NCBI GenBank assembly: GCA_030603035.1
Contig: JAUVYQ010000095.1
Span: 1 to 10,016 of the forward strand
Direction: 5' to 3'
From: Phycisphaerae bacterium
Lineage (GTDB): Bacteria > Planctomycetota > Phycisphaerae > Sedimentisphaerales > SG8-4
Length of the DNA: 10,016 nucleotides
Shown here one piece after another: positions 6,639 to 10,016 of this stretch. Within the stretch, counting starts at the first letter, position 1. Every line of letters begins with the position of its first letter. The notes under the pieces are model-generated. The model saw only the letters and a list, made by a program, of their open reading frames with translations, searched no databases and was not told the DNA's origin. The position numbers and the translations under genes are program-made.

Positions 6639-6935
6639 CTAAATCTCTCTGATATTTCTGCCAATCGCCATCTGCACATACTTTTCAATCTGCTCGGCAA
6701 GCTCACCCAGAGACGCAAGCTGAAAATCTTCATAATGGCCCGGGACAAAATCACCGTTCAATGCCTTCTTGAAGATTCTAACTCGTATGACGGACGGCTC
6801 GGCGTCCGGCTTACTGAAATCGCTGTCTTTATGCTCGGTAAGCTCGACACGCCAGTCCTCGCTTATAAAAACCAGGCACTTGCCCGTAAAAACCGCTGTC
6901 GGAAAATAATCGCATAGTAATTTAAGAGTTTCCAT
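6639..6935 (-). CDS. Hypothetical protein, 98 residues, first gene of the DUF167-MATE operon
   Basis: I do not recognise it. The ATG at 6933-6935 has AGGG 6 bases upstream, a normal RBS. The protein has no signal peptide or membrane segment, is acidic in the middle (EDWRVELTEHKDSDFSKPDAE), and ends in a likely amphipathic helix (LGELAEQIEKYVQMAIGRN). Alternating hydrophobic strands (KCLVFISEDWRVEL, SVIRVRIFKKAL) suggest a small soluble alpha/beta protein. Codon use and spacing match the two genes downstream, so it is probably real and cotranscribed with them. Function unknown. Confidence 0.7.
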   Translation of the reverse strand: METLKLLCDYFPTAVFTGKCLVFISEDWRVELTEHKDSDFSKPDAEPSVIRVRIFKKALNGDFVPGHYEDFQLASLGELAEQIEKYVQMAIGRNIREI

Positions 6936-6941
6936 TTGTTA

Positions 6942-6945
6942 CCCT
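6942..6945 (-). promoter_or_regulatory. Shine-Dalgarno AGGG of the 98-residue gene
   Basis: AGGG on the minus strand, 6 bases before the ATG at 6935. It supports this start and supports the short gene being real. Confidence 0.55.
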
Positions 6946-6963
6946 GCCAGAGCTCAGTTACAA

Positions 6964-6988
6964 CTCAATTGATGGCTCGCAATGACAA
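6964..6988. repeat. Partial copy of the 3814-3923 palindromic element terminus
   Basis: GCTCGCAATGACAA (6975-6988) is the exact reverse complement of 3814-3827. The preceding CTCAATTGATGG (6964-6975) matches CTCAATTGACGG (3802-3813) in direct orientation with one change. It lies in the 122-base gap between two minus-strand operons. Confidence 0.55.
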
Positions 6989-7057
6989 TTCCTCAAATCA
7001 CAAGTCACAGACCACCAAAAAGCAAATAGCGAAAAACGCAAAACCATAATCTAAAAT

Positions 7058-8590
7058 TCAACTGCGCCGTCTCTGTCGAGACAGTTGACGCCACGCATTC
7101 ATAGACCGCTTCAGGTTCTCGTACGCATCGCCACCTATCCCATATCCTTGCAGCCCTACAGGACCGGTATAACCCAGTTCCTGGAGCGTTTTCATAAACT
7201 TATAAGTGTCAAACGAGCCGCGGTCCAGCGTCTGAATCAGGCGTTTCCAATCTTTTCCTCCGCTGTCCGCACCATTAACGGTTACCACGAACAGGTAAGG
7301 CATCGCCGACCTTATCAATGGCTTCATATTTTTCTCGTCGTCGACCATTAGCCAGTGACATAGATTGAAGGTTACTCCCACGTTTTTCCGCTCCACCTTC
7401 TTTACTACTCGCACAGCATCTTCAACCCGCTCGACCCAGAATCCATAGTGCGGATAAAGCGCAACGCGCAGCCCTGATTCCGCCGCCATATCTGCAATCT
7501 CTCGGATAATTTCCACCGCTCGCGCATCGCCTTCGGGTGAAGACGCCTTGTACTTCTTGCTTTGCACATAGAGCCAGAGTATCGTATTGCGTCCCTTTAA
7601 TATCTTGATTGCTTCTTTTAATTCTGGACCATACTTCTGCTGACCGGAATCTATATTTACGCCGAGATAGACTGTAAAAAGTCTCAGCCCGTTCTTGTCC
7701 AGTTCTTCGGCCATCTCAGCCAGCCCCTTACCTGCCGTGTACCCTATCCCGGCATATCCCAGTGCCTTGACCATCTCGACCTGCTCTCTTGCGCTTTTGT
7801 GTTTGGCATCTTTCGTTGTGGTATCCATCGCAAAGAACGGATTTGCCCCCGCAGGCTCAATCCAGATATTGCGGTACGCCACCGGCCCGTGGTCGCCTTG
7901 CAGCATAAGCGGCCCGACCCTCTTTTCATCATTATACGCACTGGACCGTGTTGGCCCGGAAAGTACCACATCCTCGTGGACCACGATGCCGTTGTGGACA
8001 ACCTTTTCAAACCTGGCGTTGGCAATCTTCCGCCCACTTTTGTCAAAACGCGGAGCCCGGAAAATAACATCGAACGTTTGCCATTGGCCTGGCGCTCGCG
8101 AGGCATTGACCCGCGGCGGGCGGCCTTCGTAACCCTTGTTGGGGCTTCTGTTATTGTCCCAGCGCTGATAGATACCGCCGCAGTCGGAGTGCTTCGGCTC
8201 GCCCGCGCCCCAGCTATCGAACACCTGAATCTCGTAGCGCCCCATAAAATACACGCCGGAATTGGAGCCCTTTGGGATCATAAACTCGATATGGGCCCTG
8301 ACATCACCAAATTCTGCTTTGCTTAATATGTTCCTTGTTCTCCCTGTCGGCCCATTCACAATCACACCGCTGCCCGGCTTGCTGCCGAGCAGTTTCTCAT
8401 TGTCAGAACGCATAAAGGTATCGCCGACAATTTCCCATTGCCCGGTATTACCCCGCCACGTGGAAAAATCACCGCCTACTAAATAGGTTTTTGCAAAATT
8501 GCTTTCGGCAAGACCTTTCCCCACCGGAAGCAAACAGAGAATCCCAGCAAACAATAAAATCGCCAAAATCTCTTTGCGTCGAATTTTCAT
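7058..8590 (-). CDS. Secreted DUF1080 – sugar-isomerase-like TIM barrel fusion protein
   Basis: 510 residues from the ATG at 8588-8590, set by a strong AGGAGG 4 bases upstream; an ATG eight codons earlier has no such site. Residues 1-28 are a Sec signal peptide. Residues ~30-247 are a DUF1080 beta-sandwich: LLSK/F-type strand at 88-95, NSGVYFMGRYEIQVFDSWG (110-128), the CGGIYQ turn (137-142), and PLMLQGDHGPVAYRNIWIEP (227-246). Residues ~255-503 resemble an AP-endonuclease-2/xylose-isomerase-like barrel ending in VGLQGYGIGGD...LKRSMNAWRQL. DUF1080 members hydrolyse 3-keto-glycosides, and isomerase-like barrels beta-eliminate them in some pathways, so two cleavage-type domains are joined. The usual metal ligands of the barrel look substituted: Tyr379 at the first Glu, Asn409 at the Asp, Gln481 at the last Glu; His412 remains. 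It is the second gene after the Gfo/Idh/MocA gene. Role is inferred. Confidence 0.88.
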   Translation of the reverse strand: MKIRRKEILAILLFAGILCLLPVGKGLAESNFAKTYLVGGDFSTWRGNTGQWEIVGDTFMRSDNEKLLGSKPGSGVIVNGPTGRTRNILSKAEFGDVRAHIEFMIPKGSNSGVYFMGRYEIQVFDSWGAGEPKHSDCGGIYQRWDNNRSPNKGYEGRPPRVNASRAPGQWQTFDVIFRAPRFDKSGRKIANARFEKVVHNGIVVHEDVVLSGPTRSSAYNDEKRVGPLMLQGDHGPVAYRNIWIEPAGANPFFAMDTTTKDAKHKSAREQVEMVKALGYAGIGYTAGKGLAEMAEELDKNGLRLFTVYLGVNIDSGQQKYGPELKEAIKILKGRNTILWLYVQSKKYKASSPEGDARAVEIIREIADMAAESGLRVALYPHYGFWVERVEDAVRVVKKVERKNVGVTFNLCHWLMVDDEKNMKPLIRSAMPYLFVVTVNGADSGGKDWKRLIQTLDRGSFDTYKFMKTLQELGYTGPVGLQGYGIGGDAYENLKRSMNAWRQLSRQRRRS

Positions 8591-8594
8591 AATT

Positions 8595-8600
8595 CCTCCT
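8595..8600 (-). promoter_or_regulatory. Strong Shine-Dalgarno site of the DUF1080-TIM fusion gene
   Basis: AGGAGG on the minus strand 4 bases before the ATG at 8590. It excludes the more upstream ATG at 8614, which would otherwise give an unlikely N-terminal extension inside a tandem repeat. Confidence 0.8.
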
Positions 8601-8609
8601 CTTCCAATA

Positions 8610-8637
8610 ATCATTTATCATTTATCATTAATCATTT
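8610..8637. repeat. Four tandem 7-bp repeats between the two operon genes
   Basis: ATCATTT is repeated at 8610, 8617, 8624 (last base A) and 8631. The last copy touches the stop codon of the Gfo/Idh/MocA gene. On the transcript strand it reads as repeated ATGAT/TAAATGA units, carrying several ATG and stop codons in different frames before the RBS of the next gene. Confidence 0.75.
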
Positions 8638-9935
8638 CACAAGTGCCACGGGCTGCGCATCGACCGTGACAGCATCCTATTCGCCTGCTCGTCATTGATG
8701 AACCGCTCCTTCTCCGGGTCCCATCTCAGTTTTCGTCCCAACAGCATTGAGATATTGCCGATGTGGGCGACTGTAAAGCACCGATGTCCTATCTCGGGTG
8801 GAAAGTAGCAGTCTTTACGCGATTTCACACAATCAAGAAAATTACGCTGCTCGCCCGCACGGCAAGTATAAAGATGAATCTCATCCGGACCAATCACAGA
8901 ATCCAGAATGGATTTGGGCTCCGCCTGCAACGGTGCTCTCCAGCCGCGATTCCCTATCCATCCCTCGGTCCCCTCGAATCTAAGGCTGGGCGTGCCGGAT
9001 GTAACTATCAGCTTAACGCCGTTGTCATATTTGTACTCGATTCTGTACTCCTTCGCCGTATCGTAAAGGCCTCCTTTGCAGAACACACCCTTTCCCTCAA
9101 CTTCCACAGGCCCTGTATGTTCGGTGTCGTTTCCCCATTGTGCTCCATCGAGCAGATGCGCTCCCCAGTCGGTCAACTGTCCGCCGGAGTAAGCCAGAAT
9201 CCACCGAAAGTTCCCGTGACAGCGGTCTTTGGTATATGGCGCCCACGGCGCCGGCCCCAGCCACATCTCGTAATCGAGACCTTCAGGCACCGGCAGGGGG
9301 GTTGGGTCACCGGGATTATGGGGACCACTGGGCAACTCCACGTGGATTGTATGGACCTCACCAATCCGACCGTTGCGAACCAGTTCACACATACGGTGAT
9401 ACACATCCACCGACCTATCTTCCGTTGACCACTGAAAAACCCGCCCGTAACGTTTCATCGTCTCGACCAGGACCCTTCCTTCCGCCACCGTCAATGTTGG
9501 CTTTTCGCAAAGGATGTCTTTGCCTGCCTTGGCTGCTGCCACAGCCATAACCGCATGCCAGTGGTCAGGCGTCGAAATCATCACCGCGTCGATATCATCC
9601 CGCGCGATAACGTCACGAAAATCCTTGTACCTGGCACAGTCCTTGTTGCCGTACTTCTGGTTCACTATATCACGAGCTCTATCGAAACGATTGGTATCGA
9701 CATCGCAAACGGCAACAGCTTGAGCGTCAGCGTTACCAAGGAACGTCCTCAGATTCCCAATTCCCTGTCCGCCGACACCGATAAATCCTAATGTAATCCG
9801 ATTGCTCGCAGCCACACTGCCGGCCTTACCCAGCGCTGACGAAGCAACAACGTATGGAAATACTATTGCCCCAGCCGTAACACCAGCAGCTTTTTTCATA
9901 AACCTGCGGCGAGTGATAACCTCTCTTCCTTCCAT
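8637..9935 (-). CDS. Tat-exported Gfo/Idh/MocA family oxidoreductase
   Basis: 432 residues from the ATG at 9933-9935, chosen for GGAG 8 bases upstream; a GTG at 9983 is in frame but has no RBS. The N-terminus TRRRFMKKAAG (8-18) is a twin-arginine signal, followed by a hydrophobic stretch to ~36, so it is exported folded, with its nicotinamide cofactor. Residues ~47-165 are the Rossmann domain: GFIGVGGQG (50-58), the acidic end of strand 2 (CDVDTNR), and the family hallmark CEKP (143-146). The rest is the alpha/beta catalytic domain with DWGAHLLD (256-263), whose Asp and His are likely catalytic. The family oxidises sugar hydroxyls, in several cases C3 of glycosides; the substrate here is not known. 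It is followed by the DUF1080-TIM fusion in the same operon. Upstream the frame stays open to the window edge. Confidence 0.92.
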   Translation of the reverse strand: MEGREVITRRRFMKKAAGVTAGAIVFPYVVASSALGKAGSVAASNRITLGFIGVGGQGIGNLRTFLGNADAQAVAVCDVDTNRFDRARDIVNQKYGNKDCARYKDFRDVIARDDIDAVMISTPDHWHAVMAVAAAKAGKDILCEKPTLTVAEGRVLVETMKRYGRVFQWSTEDRSVDVYHRMCELVRNGRIGEVHTIHVELPSGPHNPGDPTPLPVPEGLDYEMWLGPAPWAPYTKDRCHGNFRWILAYSGGQLTDWGAHLLDGAQWGNDTEHTGPVEVEGKGVFCKGGLYDTAKEYRIEYKYDNGVKLIVTSGTPSLRFEGTEGWIGNRGWRAPLQAEPKSILDSVIGPDEIHLYTCRAGEQRNFLDCVKSRKDCYFPPEIGHRCFTVAHIGNISMLLGRKLRWDPEKERFINDEQANRMLSRSMRSPWHL

Positions 9936-9943
9936 AGCACAAT

Positions 9944-9947
9944 CTCC
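9944..9947 (-). promoter_or_regulatory. Shine-Dalgarno GGAG of the Gfo/Idh/MocA gene
   Basis: GGAG on the minus strand 8 bases before the ATG at 9935. It favours this start over the in-frame GTG at 9983, and it places the twin-arginine motif near the N-terminus as expected. Confidence 0.6.
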
Positions 9948-10016
9948 AATTGTTCGTTCGTTTCTCAGAACGAGAGCAGACACTGCCAGATGTACACGTA
10001 GCCTAATGCGTCGATG

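Noticed and set aside
7021..7057. Terminator after the fusion gene (GCGTTTTTCGC followed by T-rich DNA on the minus strand)
   Set aside because: The stem is only three base pairs, too weak to support a terminator call.
7799..8326. A 175-codon plus-strand open frame
   Set aside because: Antisense to the DUF1080 part of the fusion protein, which has family motifs and a strong RBS on the minus strand.
8763..9428. A 221-codon plus-strand open frame
   Set aside because: It is antisense to the Gfo/Idh/MocA gene, whose Rossmann, CEKP and DWGAHLLD motifs are clear; the plus-strand translation is low-complexity and unrecognisable.

Overview
The window looks like chromosomal DNA from a planctomycete of the Phycisphaerae/Sedimentisphaerales kind, probably an environmental genome. 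This is inferred from gene content, with no marker gene to prove it. The support is two DUF1080 (3-keto-disaccharide hydrolase) proteins of different architecture, a Tat-exported Gfo/Idh/MocA oxidoreductase, a GH5-like hydrolase with a C-terminal collagen-binding-type domain, and a transglutaminase-like/TPR protein. All of these are typical of polysaccharide-degrading Planctomycetota. There are no rRNA or tRNA genes, phage genes, transposases or CRISPR arrays.

Layout. Positions 1-521 hold a scar. The 3'-truncated end of a NarL-type sensor histidine kinase (+), which also carries an in-frame stop, meets the 3'-truncated front half of another gene (-), probably a methyltransferase, at about 237-243. 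Positions 535-1983 (-) encode a secreted GH5-like hydrolase with a good promoter and RBS. Positions 2168-3769 (-) encode an exported Cys-His-acid transglutaminase-like domain followed by nine TPRs. Positions 3770-4132 are non-coding and contain a nested palindromic repeat element, a small tandem repeat and a possible promoter. Positions 4133/4208-4861 (+), the only intact plus-strand gene, encode a DUF1080 lipoprotein whose natural start codon is unclear. Positions 4870-6935 (-) form a three-gene operon: a 98-residue unknown, a DUF167/YggU protein and a MATE exporter, the last two sharing an ATGA overlap. Positions 7058-9935 (-) form a two-gene operon: a Tat-signal Gfo/Idh/MocA oxidoreductase, then a secreted fusion of DUF1080 to a sugar-isomerase-like TIM barrel.

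How the genes may work together. Gfo/Idh/MocA enzymes can oxidise the C3 hydroxyl of glycosides. DUF1080 proteins hydrolyse 3-keto-glycosides, and xylose-isomerase-like TIM barrels cleave 3-keto-glycosides by beta-elimination in known pathways. The 7058-9935 operon therefore puts the oxidation and cleavage steps of a 3-keto route into two exported proteins. The GH5-like enzyme and the DUF1080 lipoprotein would add further surface carbohydrate-processing capacity. The TIM barrel appears to lack most of the usual metal ligands, which makes it the most interesting protein here. I saw no clearly undescribed defence or mobile system.
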